In this document: piece after piece, positions 24,707 through 30,667 of the stretch
Layout: the number at the start of each line of letters is the position of its first letter
How positions within the stretch are numbered: position 1 is the stretch's first letter
Source of the DNA: a virus
DNA length: 30,719 nt
Reading direction: 5' to 3' (one strand)
Virus record (IMG/VR): IMGVR_UViG_3300019828_000026
Span: 1 to 30,719 of that record
Made by a program: the position numbers and the translations under genes
Notes under the pieces: generated by a model
What the model saw: the letters and a program-made list of their open reading frames with translations, nothing else
The model's database searches: none
Told to the model about the DNA's origin: nothing

Positions 24707-24943
24707 TTATTCAAAATCTTCTTTAGTAAATCCAAATCTTTCAATAGTAGATAAATCTTCTATATCAGTCCAGATAGGTTCTAGTGTTGCACCATCATAA
24801 TCAGGTTCATTATAATTATCAGGATAGGTTTGAATGTTTTGCTTTCTACTCATAGTACCTTTTAGTAAAATAATAAATTCATTATATTCAGGTGTGCCTT
24901 GAATCTTATTTAAGTCTTGTCTAGTGTTAATTATATATTTCAT
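24707..24943 (-). CDS. 78-aa acidic protein following the Mtd-like gene
   Basis: The product starts MKYIINTRQDLNKIQGTPEY and ends DLSTIERFGFTKEDFE; acidic and aromatic, without membrane segments. It starts two bases after the stop of the Mtd-like ORF. The place resembles that of accessory genes next to DGR targets, but its length and sequence do not resemble Avd, so a chaperone or small fibre role is equally possible. Confidence 0.5.
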   Translation of the reverse strand: MKYIINTRQDLNKIQGTPEYNEFIILLKGTMSRKQNIQTYPDNYNEPDYDGATLEPIWTDIEDLSTIERFGFTKEDFE

Positions 24944-24944
24944 A

Positions 24945-25766
24945 TTATTCTCCTACCTTATGATTACAGACGCCACGCGACCCAACATCGCTACCAGAAA
25001 CCGTCGGAGCACCATTCCATAGAGAATTACGTGATCCAGAGTAAGAAGTACTACTCCAATTACCACCGAGTAGCACGACGTTAGATAGATTATAAGTTGA
25101 ACCACGACCTTCAGTATTAGCAGTCCAAGCCGAAGAACCATTAGGTCCACCAAAATCATTACCCCAAGTACGCATACAGCCAGTTGATTGGATAACACCC
25201 CATTTAGAAGTAAAGTTATCGTCTGTTGCACTCATTTGTGTTGTAGTTGGGTCACTTCCTCTTGAACTTGCTTCTGTAGTTCCATAAGCTAATGCAGAAA
25301 ATTCTTGATAAGTAGGTGGTCTTTTCCCATGAGAAGATAATAGTTCAGCTTGTTCCCACCAAGTATAAGAACCATAAGTTGTTGAACCATTACCACCAAA
25401 TAAACTTGGTACTTTAGGTGGTGAACTTCCATCTGCTATTGTAACATTATAATAAGATGTTCCATTAGTATGATGATCAACTCCTGTTAAATAAATATCT
25501 GACCAAAAATGTCCACCAACTAAAGTCATACCTCTTGGGTCTGGACAATTAGGTTTCCATTTTAAATCCCATAATGAATATTCGTTAATTGATGCAGTAG
25601 TATCTCCACCTGATGTTCCTGTTGCGTTTCCACCAGGAGCATAATGAAATCCACCTACTTTTCTAGCATTTGCTGATGGTGGACTAACATGGTCTGTAGT
25701 TGCTTCTAAAGCACCAGCAGTTGTACACCAAATAGCATAATCTGTTCCAGCTGTAGCTGATGGCAT
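24945..25766 (-). CDS. Mtd-like receptor-binding protein, C-type-lectin fold, DGR-target type (C-terminal ORF, 273 aa)
   Basis: Most of the protein matches what I recall of Mtd-type variable receptor-binding proteins: KVGGFHYAPGGNATG, SLWDLKWKPNCPDPRGMTLV, IYLTGVDHHTNGTS, PSLFGGNG, LLSSHGKRPPTYQEFSALAYG and RTWGNDFGG. The last 39 residues (235-273) contain GGNWSS, YSGSRNSLW and GSRGVCNH, matching the GGxW, LSGSRxxLW and GARGVCDH frame of Bordetella phage Mtd, where the residues between are the variable ones. The ORF has no ribosome binding site before its ATG and is joined at its start to the 96-aa ORF in another frame, so it appears to be the 3' part of a broken gene. No reverse transcriptase or template repeat is in the window. 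It should determine host attachment at the fibre tip. Confidence 0.8.
   Translation of the reverse strand: MPSATAGTDYAIWCTTAGALEATTDHVSPPSANARKVGGFHYAPGGNATGTSGGDTTASINEYSLWDLKWKPNCPDPRGMTLVGGHFWSDIYLTGVDHHTNGTSYYNVTIADGSSPPKVPSLFGGNGSTTYGSYTWWEQAELLSSHGKRPPTYQEFSALAYGTTEASSRGSDPTTTQMSATDDNFTSKWGVIQSTGCMRTWGNDFGGPNGSSAWTANTEGRGSTYNLSNVVLLGGNWSSTSYSGSRNSLWNGAPTVSGSDVGSRGVCNHKVGE
24948..25064 (-). other. Variable-region-like segment of the Mtd-like gene
   Basis: These 39 codons correspond to the variable region of DGR targets. Many codons at the presumed variable places (AAT, AGT, AGT, TAC, AAT, AAT, GGT, GTT, GGT, AGC, GAT, GTT) can be derived from AAY by changes at the adenines. GC-ending codons (CCG, ACG, AGC, GGG, TCG, GGC, GTC) are frequent here and rare in neighbours. 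Confidence 0.55.
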
Positions 25767-25786
25767 AGTAATAGAAGTTGCTGAAG

Positions 25787-26077
25787 CTATAGTTTAACAT
25801 CACCATTAACTTCAATGTATAATCCTGTGTTGGTCTCCATTGTAAAAGCACCTGTTTTATCCCAAGCAACAACTGTTGGGTCAATTTTAGAAAATAATCC
25901 ATATGCTATACTTCCAGAAATCGCATCACCTGTTAAAGTCTTACCACTAGCCATTGCTAAACCCGTACTACTAACTGTAGCAATCGTTGTTCCAGCAGAT
26001 TGTAGTGCTATTTCACCACTTGTGTCTGATGTTATTTTTAATCCATCACTTGTATCCGCATTAAATAATGTAGTCAT
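25787..26077 (-). CDS. N-terminal part of the Mtd-like fibre protein (96 aa)
   Basis: The product starts MTTLFNADTSDGLKITSDTSGEIALQSAG (residues 1-10 and 11-29), a shaft motif common at the start of phage fibre proteins, and runs to GLYIEVNGDVKL before TAG. The next frame continues without a gap as TIASATSITMPSATAGTDYAIW, which is what usually follows GDVKL-type sequences in Mtd relatives. A change of one or two bases near 25790 would join both ORFs into one protein of about 375 residues. The 96-aa piece alone would be only the virion-attachment part. Confidence 0.6.
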   Translation of the reverse strand: MTTLFNADTSDGLKITSDTSGEIALQSAGTTIATVSSTGLAMASGKTLTGDAISGSIAYGLFSKIDPTVVAWDKTGAFTMETNTGLYIEVNGDVKL

Positions 26078-26524
26078 TTATAATACCACCCATCGTTGTC
26101 CACTTGGAATTGTTACTGTTACACCACCTGCTATTACCATTGGTCCTACACTCATGCCATTTGTTCCCGTTGATATTGTATAATTTGTTGAGATTGTATC
26201 TGAATTTTCGTAGATTGCTCCATTAGCTGATGCTCCTCCACCAATAGATCCCCAGGCACCTGCAGCATATCCTTCAAATTCAGCAAGAGAGGTATTATAT
26301 CGAAACATCCCATTAGCTGCTGAAGCAGATCGTTCTCCTGTTGTTCCTGTAGGAACTTTTAGTGATCCTGTTCCTGACATTTCAATGTCATTAGGACTGA
26401 ATACATAGGTTAAAATCTGAAGACCTGTTACCTTTTTAGAGGTACCTGCTTCATTAATTTCAAATTCATTTGCAGCTGCCGTTACTGCTGCTGCTGCTAA
26501 CCCTGATATTTTTACATTTGCCAT
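26078..26524 (-). CDS. Fibre-type protein with conserved GPMVIAGGVTVTIPSG end (148 aa)
   Basis: The N-terminus (ANVKISGLAAAAVTAAANEFEINEAG) is a fibre-cap motif of marine phages; the middle has NGMFRYNTSLAEFEGYAAGAW; the end TNYTISTGTNGMSVGP, MVIAGGVTVTIPSGQRWVVL is a small beta-helix type module. I have seen this end in many phage fibres. It probably forms a short trimeric fibre with its neighbours. Stop and next start adjoin (TAAATG). Confidence 0.65.
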   Translation of the reverse strand: MANVKISGLAAAAVTAAANEFEINEAGTSKKVTGLQILTYVFSPNDIEMSGTGSLKVPTGTTGERSASAANGMFRYNTSLAEFEGYAAGAWGSIGGGASANGAIYENSDTISTNYTISTGTNGMSVGPMVIAGGVTVTIPSGQRWVVL

Positions 26525-26827
26525 TTAATATACCCTTTTCCAAACACCACTTTGTTTAATATAAATACTTGCTGGTTCTTTCCATATTCCTACATCTTTA
26601 ACATAAGGAACAAAAGATTCCCAATTCCCTTCATATTTTACATAAGCATTATTTATAAAGCCTATTATATTTCCAGTAGCTGTTAAGAAACTTTGTGTAA
26701 AATTTGTCTTTATCTCACCAGTAATACGTGTATCACCTGCTTCAGTAATACGTATGTCCTCTGCTTCAGTAAGTCTTATTGCATCTGTTATTGTCTGTGA
26801 TGAAAACTGTCCATAATATATTGTCAT
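26525..26827 (-). CDS. Short fibre protein with RITE repeats (100 aa)
   Basis: Residues 18-37 hold three 8-residue units (RLTEAEDI, RITEAGDT, RITG), residues about 45-55 a single copy of the 20-residue repeat type (SFLTATGNIIGF) and residues 58-100 three GVW-type units (YVKYEGNWESF, YVKDVGIWKEP, IKQSGVWKRVY). It is a reduced paralogue of the next gene upstream, which has ten repeats between the same two ends. The start overlaps the preceding stop (ATGA). Confidence 0.6.
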   Translation of the reverse strand: MTIYYGQFSSQTITDAIRLTEAEDIRITEAGDTRITGEIKTNFTQSFLTATGNIIGFINNAYVKYEGNWESFVPYVKDVGIWKEPASIYIKQSGVWKRVY

Positions 26828-27645
26828 CGTAAGTAAACCCTTTGCCAGACACCACCAACATTTTTATATATTTCTTGTGGTTCTACCCAAACACCTTCAG
26901 ACTTAACAAATGGTATGTCTTCTTTCCAAACTCCATCTACTTTAACATACATATTAAAATCATCAGACTCAGTAGCTTTGGCAGTTATGGATCCTGTTGC
27001 ACTTAAGCTTGCTATACCTGGTACCTTATTTAAAGCTACTGCAGTAAGAGAACCAGTACCAACTAACTCTGTAGAGACAAATATTTTAATAATAGCTTCT
27101 GAGCTTACAGAGCCAGTACTTAATAAATCAACAAGTCCACCCAATGTTAGTATAGCTGTAGAGGTAAGTGTGCCCACTGCTGAGCCACTAAATCTTCCAA
27201 ATAAAGTATTTACTCCAATAGAAGCATGACTACCTGTTGAAGCTAAACTAGAAGAGGCTACTTGAGTTAAACTAGGTACTGTTGTTATAGTTCCAGTACC
27301 AGCAAGATCACCTAATCCATATTGTATTCTTATACCTATACTACTTATTGTTCCTGCAGCATTTAGAGAACTATCGGTTACTTGTGTTAAAGAAGGAAGA
27401 GTACTCTCTGTGCCTACTCCTATAAACGAACTTGCTCCAGATTGAGTTCTTAAACCTATACTTGCTATTGAGCTAGTACCAGTTAAACTTGTATAACCAA
27501 AAGCAGTTAAATCAGAGTCTGCTATTAAAGAACCTGTAGCTGATAGACTACTAAAGACTTCAACATACTTTTCTGTGATTCGGAACACACTAGCTTCAGT
27601 TATCCTGCTATCACCATTTTCTAGGATTCGGAAGCCGTCAGCCAT
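26824..27645 (-). CDS. Repetitive fibre protein: RITE repeats, ten 20-residue repeats, GVW repeats (273 aa)
   Basis: Residues 6-29 contain three 8-residue units (RILENGDS, RITEASVF, RITEKYVE). Residues 31-227 consist of ten units of 20 residues (the first has 21, the last is cut to 16) of the form S-L-x-x-T-G-S-I followed by a hydrophobic strand. Residues 228-273 carry three units of 14 residues with the core GVW (YVKVDGVWKEDIP, FVKSEGVWVEP, YKNVGGVWQRVY). A repetitive beta structure, such as a solenoid or a chain of small beta units, is likely, giving a rod whose length depends on repeat number. It is in the fibre cluster and overlaps the next gene (ATGA). Confidence 0.65.
   Translation of the reverse strand: MADGFRILENGDSRITEASVFRITEKYVEVFSSLSATGSLIADSDLTAFGYTSLTGTSSIASIGLRTQSGASSFIGVGTESTLPSLTQVTDSSLNAAGTISSIGIRIQYGLGDLAGTGTITTVPSLTQVASSSLASTGSHASIGVNTLFGRFSGSAVGTLTSTAILTLGGLVDLLSTGSVSSEAIIKIFVSTELVGTGSLTAVALNKVPGIASLSATGSITAKATESDDFNMYVKVDGVWKEDIPFVKSEGVWVEPQEIYKNVGGVWQRVYLR
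26965..27555 (-). repeat. Region encoding ten 20-residue protein repeats
   Basis: The period is 60 bp, but the DNA copies have diverged, so the repeat is visible mainly in protein. Units 3 and 5 share PSLTQV and units 2, 4 and 6 share SIG followed by a hydrophobic residue, pointing to an older 40-residue (120-bp) unit. Confidence 0.8.
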
Positions 27646-27654
27646 GACAGTTCC

Positions 27655-28047
27655 TTAAGCTAATGCTAAGTCGATATTACCAATAGAAAATTCTAAAGTA
27701 TCTCCGTCATCTACAGTCTTAGCTGCAGTCATTGCTCCATGCCAAAGTAAGTTACCTGCAGTTGAAGCATCATGAATACCAATCCATCCTACTGTTCCAA
27801 AAGCTCCACCTGAAGCAGTATAAGATACCGCACCTGTGTTTGCTGTTGTACCACCTGGTGTAGCTGCTGCCGAGAATGTTACTGCTTGACGAGCATAACC
27901 ACTACCTGAAACTTCTGTACCACCCCCTGAATCACTTGGTGCACCTGTATATAGAGCCACATACCACGCTGTTGGGCGAGTAGCAGTTCCTGCAGTCATT
28001 GCAAAATCTAGCAATAACTTTTCTGTATAATCTGACAAAGCTGCCAT
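27655..28047 (-). CDS. Conserved phage fibre-region protein, YVALYTGAPSDSG type (130 aa)
   Basis: The sequence contains TAWYVALYTGAPSDSGGGTEV (residues about 26-46) and GYARQAVTFSAA, then VGWIGIHDASTAGNLLWHGAMT, the hallmark order of a conserved phage protein found beside tail fibres in many siphoviruses and podoviruses. It is predicted to be a beta sandwich virion protein. Role in fibre or baseplate is inferred from that context. Confidence 0.65.
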   Translation of the reverse strand: MAALSDYTEKLLLDFAMTAGTATRPTAWYVALYTGAPSDSGGGTEVSGSGYARQAVTFSAAATPGGTTANTGAVSYTASGGAFGTVGWIGIHDASTAGNLLWHGAMTAAKTVDDGDTLEFSIGNIDLALA

Positions 28048-28064
28048 TTGTTTCTCCTAATTAA

Positions 28065-28415
28065 TTAAGCTAATACTTTAAACCAAATATCTCCGTTCGT
28101 ACCACCTGAAGGAGCATCTGTACTAATTGTTACTCTGTTTATTAATGCTAAGTAATTATTATAAATACTTAACATCTCTGCGGTATAGTCAACACCATCT
28201 ACAGTAATAGCCCCTGTCATTGAAATATTATTAACATTGTTAATACTATTACTATTCATGTCTATATCATTTTCCATCTGATTTGGTTCATCAGCAGGAT
28301 TATTACGATATAGTATTTTATTTTGGAATTCGGATTCTATGGAATCAAATGCAGTATTGAATGTAGTATTACTAGCGTATCCTGATCCAATGGTAGGTAA
28401 TGTTATTTTAGCCAC
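28065..28415 (-). CDS. Short tail fibre N-terminal-type protein (116 aa)
   Basis: Residues 36-56 read LYRNNPADEPNQMENDIDMNS, the virion-attachment signature of T7-type and marine podovirus fibres. The rest is a helical shaft (YTAEMLSIYNNYLALINRV) and an end GDIWFKVLA. In related phages this domain begins long fibres; here it is a separate small protein, so the fibre may be assembled from several short chains. It overlaps the 3' end of the HNH-like gene by 8 bp. Confidence 0.65.
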   Translation of the reverse strand: MAKITLPTIGSGYASNTTFNTAFDSIESEFQNKILYRNNPADEPNQMENDIDMNSNSINNVNNISMTGAITVDGVDYTAEMLSIYNNYLALINRVTISTDAPSGGTNGDIWFKVLA

Positions 28416-28659
28416 GTTTTTTCCTCATTGCTTCTTTTTTAAGATTAGTCTTAGCCGCAACTTTGCGAATATTTGATTTACTATTGTTTCTAGGGTTATT
28501 ATCTTTATGATCCACTTGTCTAGGGTCTCCCACTTTTAGTCCTGCTAGCTTTCTTGCAGCATTACGTTTAGCTCTATCTAGGACTCGTCCTGGTTTCTTT
28601 TTCTTTTCCCAAGCTAATTCCTTCTTATAGTCCCTCTTGCCCTTTGTCATAAAAGCCAT
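28408..28659 (-). CDS. Small HNH-like protein (83 aa)
   Basis: The product is very basic. Residues 32-64 (RNAARKLAGLKVGDPRQ and VDHKDNNPRNNSKSNIR) follow the layout of small HNH proteins, with VDHKDNNPRNN as the HN part. The last His or Asn of the HNH triad may be Asn58 or Asn71. It could nick DNA at packaging or replication, as small HNH proteins of tailed phages do, or be a remnant. The start overlaps the previous stop (TAATG). Confidence 0.6.
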   Translation of the reverse strand: MAFMTKGKRDYKKELAWEKKKKPGRVLDRAKRNAARKLAGLKVGDPRQVDHKDNNPRNNSKSNIRKVAAKTNLKKEAMRKKRG

Positions 28660-28925
28660 TATAGTTTAGCATATGGTAATACAACATCATCATTCTGTAC
28701 TTCTGGGTTAACCATTCCTTGGCTAACAACACCTATATTACCTGATGCTGCTTGTTGTTGTGGTCCACCTTTAGATTGCATACCCGTAGCTCTATTAGTT
28801 ACAGACTTATTAGCTCCTGTAACTGCAGATGTTCCCTTAGGTATAGTTCCTGCTGCCGCTTTGTTTTGTACAATCTTAGCTACTTTGGAGATTAGTCCTG
28901 ATGCTACTAAGCTAGAAAATCCCAT
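28659..28925 (-). CDS. 88-aa hypothetical protein
   Basis: The start at 28925 (MGFSSLVASG) is chosen because GGAGG lies 10 nt upstream and it adjoins the preceding stop; a longer frame from 28958 has no ribosome binding site. The product has a hydrophobic helix start (LVASGLISKVAKIVQ) followed by a Gly/Gln/Ser/Asn-rich region. Similar small Gly/Gln-rich proteins are usual near fibre genes. No function recognised. Confidence 0.5.
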   Translation of the reverse strand: MGFSSLVASGLISKVAKIVQNKAAAGTIPKGTSAVTGANKSVTNRATGMQSKGGPQQQAASGNIGVVSQGMVNPEVQNDDVVLPYAKL

Positions 28926-28926
28926 A

Positions 28927-29460
28927 TTACTTGCCTCCGTTAACGACTTTAAGACCAATACGCTCTAAGTCAGTTTGATGTTCTTTTGCAGCCCTAGCAT
29001 CTACCTTGAGTTCTCTTTCTACTTCTTCTTTGCTAGGTCTACCTCGTTTTGGTGCATACCCTTTCTCTACAAGATACTTAGCTGCTTGTAACCCTTTAGG
29101 GTCATCATCTAGACTATGTAGTATAATGGCTTTAATACCTTTAGCTTTAATACGTACATCTAACTCATCACGCCATCCTTTGATCATTTCCTTTATAACA
29201 GGAGTAGTATCATTGCATAGCTTTAACCAGTGGTCCCAAGATCCAAAATGCTCCATTGCGAAATCATATTCAAATCCTGGTACGTGGGAATAGTTCATAT
29301 ATAAATTCTTTAACGAGGGATAGGTGATTCCTTCCTTTACAAGATCATAGTCCTTCATGCTCCAGATAGGTGCAGTACCATTGATAACGTCTCTCATCTC
29401 CCAGAAGAGGGATTGAGTTCTATACCTGCCCATAGAATCTTTGTATGATGTTTTGCTCAT
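28927..29460 (-). CDS. Putative small terminase-type DNA-binding protein (177 aa), likely leaderless
   Basis: The product starts MSKTSYKDSMGRYRTQSLF. It has SLKNLYMNYSHVPGFEYDFAMEHFGSWDHW (a helical region, residues about 48-77) and near the end LQAAKYLVEKGYAPKRGRPSKEEVEREL, where KRGRPSK is an AT-hook-like basic turn. Proteins of this form occur next to structural genes in marine podoviruses and are sometimes called small terminase; DNA binding is plausible, the packaging role is inference. The ATG at 29460 lies 6 nt after a TATAAT box, so translation is probably leaderless; the longer frame starting with TTG at 29478 would lie inside the promoter. Confidence 0.55.
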   Translation of the reverse strand: MSKTSYKDSMGRYRTQSLFWEMRDVINGTAPIWSMKDYDLVKEGITYPSLKNLYMNYSHVPGFEYDFAMEHFGSWDHWLKLCNDTTPVIKEMIKGWRDELDVRIKAKGIKAIILHSLDDDPKGLQAAKYLVEKGYAPKRGRPSKEEVERELKVDARAAKEHQTDLERIGLKVVNGGK

Positions 29461-29466
29461 ACTAAT

Positions 29467-29495
29467 ATTATAACACAAGTAGTCTTAAAAGTCAA
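29467..29495 (-). promoter_or_regulatory. Sigma70-type promoter P3
   Basis: On the - strand TTGACT (29495-29490), 17 bp, TATAAT (29472-29467), then ATTAGT and the ATG of the 177-aa gene. Same design as the promoters at 17809-17837 and 30436-30464. Confidence 0.85.
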
Positions 29496-29506
29496 GGATT
29501 ATTTGA
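29492..29506. promoter_or_regulatory. Dyad TCAA-N7-TTGA over the -35 of P3
   Basis: TCAAGGATTATTTGA has the same arm sequence and spacing as the perfect palindrome at P2, and the same place over the -35 box. It overlaps the end of the upstream gene. Arms are shorter here. Confidence 0.45.
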
Positions 29507-29837
29507 AGGTAAAGGTTAAACCTACATTTGCAGAAGAGCCCTTACTCTTACTAGACCAATCAGAGCCCTTTACTTTAAACTTACTCGTGTGTGCTCCAGC
29601 ATTAAGAGTTACATTCTTATTAACCTTATACTGAGCATTAACCCCTGCAGAAGTTCCAGAACCTCGTACAGATTCAGAATACTTTCCTTTTTGTTTACCA
29701 TAGCTAGGAGTCACAGTAAGCTTCTTACTTATACCAAGCTTCTTACTAACCTGTAGATTACTTGAGTAACCTTTCTTAGTTGTTCTTCCAGAACCAGATA
29801 TATTAACTATAGGTTCTTCTTGTTGATCATTAGCCAT
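29499..29837 (-). CDS. 112-aa beta-barrel-like small protein
   Basis: The sequence alternates polar and hydrophobic residues in many short strands separated by Gly/Ser/Lys turns (SSNLQVSKKLG, KLTVTPSYG, AGVNAQYKVNKNVTLNAGAHT) and ends ANVGLTFTFK, close to the strand-ending aromatic found in outer-membrane beta-barrel proteins. No signal peptide is present, so it may be a virion protein or be delivered. Function unknown. AAGGAT precedes the ATG. Confidence 0.5.
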   Translation of the reverse strand: MANDQQEEPIVNISGSGRTTKKGYSSNLQVSKKLGISKKLTVTPSYGKQKGKYSESVRGSGTSAGVNAQYKVNKNVTLNAGAHTSKFKVKGSDWSSKSKGSSANVGLTFTFK

Positions 29838-29850
29838 TACTTATCCTTAG

Positions 29851-30126
29851 TTACCATTTAACTTTATCTGCCCAATAAGCAGCACTTGTCTTTCCTTTTG
29901 CTATATTTTTACGATGTCTTGCTTTAAATGATTTACGTTTAGCTTTCATTTTATCTGATTCTCCTGATTTAGGAGCACCTGCAGTAGAAGCTCCTGCCTC
30001 TCCAAATCTAATCATTCTATCTTTGCCACCATCTTTAATAAGAACTACATGAGACTTTTTACCTTTAGTAGATCTTTTAGGTTTATTATAACCTGCAAAT
30101 GTTTCACCTCTATAATCTATACTCAT
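29851..30126 (-). CDS. 91-aa basic conserved marine phage protein
   Basis: The product is Lys/Arg-rich. The C-terminal part KRKSFKARHRKNIAKGKT, SAAYWADKVKW is a pattern I recall from conserved small proteins of unknown function in marine podoviruses. It may be packaged with DNA. It overlaps the previous stop (TAATG). Confidence 0.6.
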   Translation of the reverse strand: MSIDYRGETFAGYNKPKRSTKGKKSHVVLIKDGGKDRMIRFGEAGASTAGAPKSGESDKMKAKRKSFKARHRKNIAKGKTSAAYWADKVKW

Positions 30127-30305
30127 TAATAACCCAGGCTCATACTTTTTTTAGCTACCTTTTTAACTTTAGCTTTGTTTTTACTTTTAGTATGACTATA
30201 CCCTTTTGCTTTTAACTCAAGATGTCTTTTCTTAGTAGTTACCATTACTCCTTTACCAGCTTTGGAATACATCATATGAGGTTTAACTTTCTTATCTACA
30301 GCCAT
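30126..30305 (-). CDS. 59-aa basic protein, first gene of the rightmost operon
   Basis: Start chosen at 30305 (MAVDKKVKPHMMYSKAGKG) because AAGGAG lies 9 nt upstream; an ATG six codons earlier has no such site. The rest is Lys-rich (KKRHLELKAKGYSHTKSKNKAKVKKVAKK). It and the next gene form a basic pair that may bind nucleic acid. Function unknown. Confidence 0.55.
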   Translation of the reverse strand: MAVDKKVKPHMMYSKAGKGVMVTTKKRHLELKAKGYSHTKSKNKAKVKKVAKKSMSLGY

Positions 30306-30435
30306 AGCTTTGGTCTCCTTCATATTTAATTAATCTCTATTATAACATGATACAATGATACTATTATAAACTACTATTAAAACTATTGATTATATCATTA
30401 GTTACATGTTATTGATTATTACTTATTATACTAAT

Positions 30436-30464
30436 ATTATATCATACTTTTAATCAAAAGTCAA
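30436..30464 (-). promoter_or_regulatory. Sigma70-type promoter P1
   Basis: On the - strand TTGACT (30464-30459), 17 bp, TATAAT (30441-30436), followed by ATTAGTAT as in the other two promoters, but here ATA replaces ATG, so the mRNA has a leader before the first gene at 30305. Confidence 0.8.
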
Positions 30465-30482
30465 TAGGTATTATGTAATTAG

Positions 30483-30503
30483 GTGATTAGTATTACTTAT
30501 CAC
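30483..30503. promoter_or_regulatory. Imperfect 21-bp palindrome upstream of P1
   Basis: GTGATTAGTA, centre T, TTACTTATCAC-type arms: all but one pair match around the centre. It shares the core AGTA-N-TACT with the palindrome at 17833-17849, and lies about 19 bp upstream of the -35 box. A candidate operator. Confidence 0.45.
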
Positions 30504-30601
30504 GTACTGATTCTGGATAATCCTTCCTTGCAAAAAAGGAATCCTATTCCGAACATTTCTCCTAGATAATTTTAAGTTGTAATTCATTTAGTATATGCTG
30601 C

Positions 30602-30667
30602 GACTAATCCCCCCTGGAGGGGGGTTCCACATAAACCTGTGGAAAAGGACTATCGTCCTTATTAGTC
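30602..30667. other. Perfect four-way-junction (cloverleaf) element
   Basis: Seven-bp closing stem GACTAAT / ATTAGTC encloses three hairpins: CCCCCC-TGGA-GGGGGG, TTCCACA-TAAACC-TGTGGAA and AAGGAC-TATC-GTCCTT. All arms are perfect and follow each other without one unpaired base at the junction, in 66 nt. It has no tRNA landmarks. Either strand can fold; function unknown. Confidence 0.85.

Noticed and set aside
24707-24943. Avd accessory protein of a DGR
   Set aside because: Too short and lacks the helical, basic character expected; only the position would fit.
25780-25800. Programmed -1 frameshift joining the Mtd-like halves
   Set aside because: The in-frame codons GTT AAA CTA TAG do not form a standard slippery heptamer and no clear downstream pseudoknot is seen; kept only as one option in the finding.
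30384-30419. Iteron-type replication origin from the TATTGATTAT direct repeat
   Set aside because: Only two copies in very AT-rich sequence; not enough to claim an origin.
30520-30555. Terminator hairpins TTCCTT...AAGGAA and GGAAT...ATTCC
   Set aside because: Short, mutually exclusive stems without a T-tract; could be chance in this region.
30602-30667. tRNA gene
   Set aside because: Size and cloverleaf outline fit, but loops are 4, 6 and 4 nt, there is no TTC-type T loop, no D-loop GG and no 7-nt anticodon loop.
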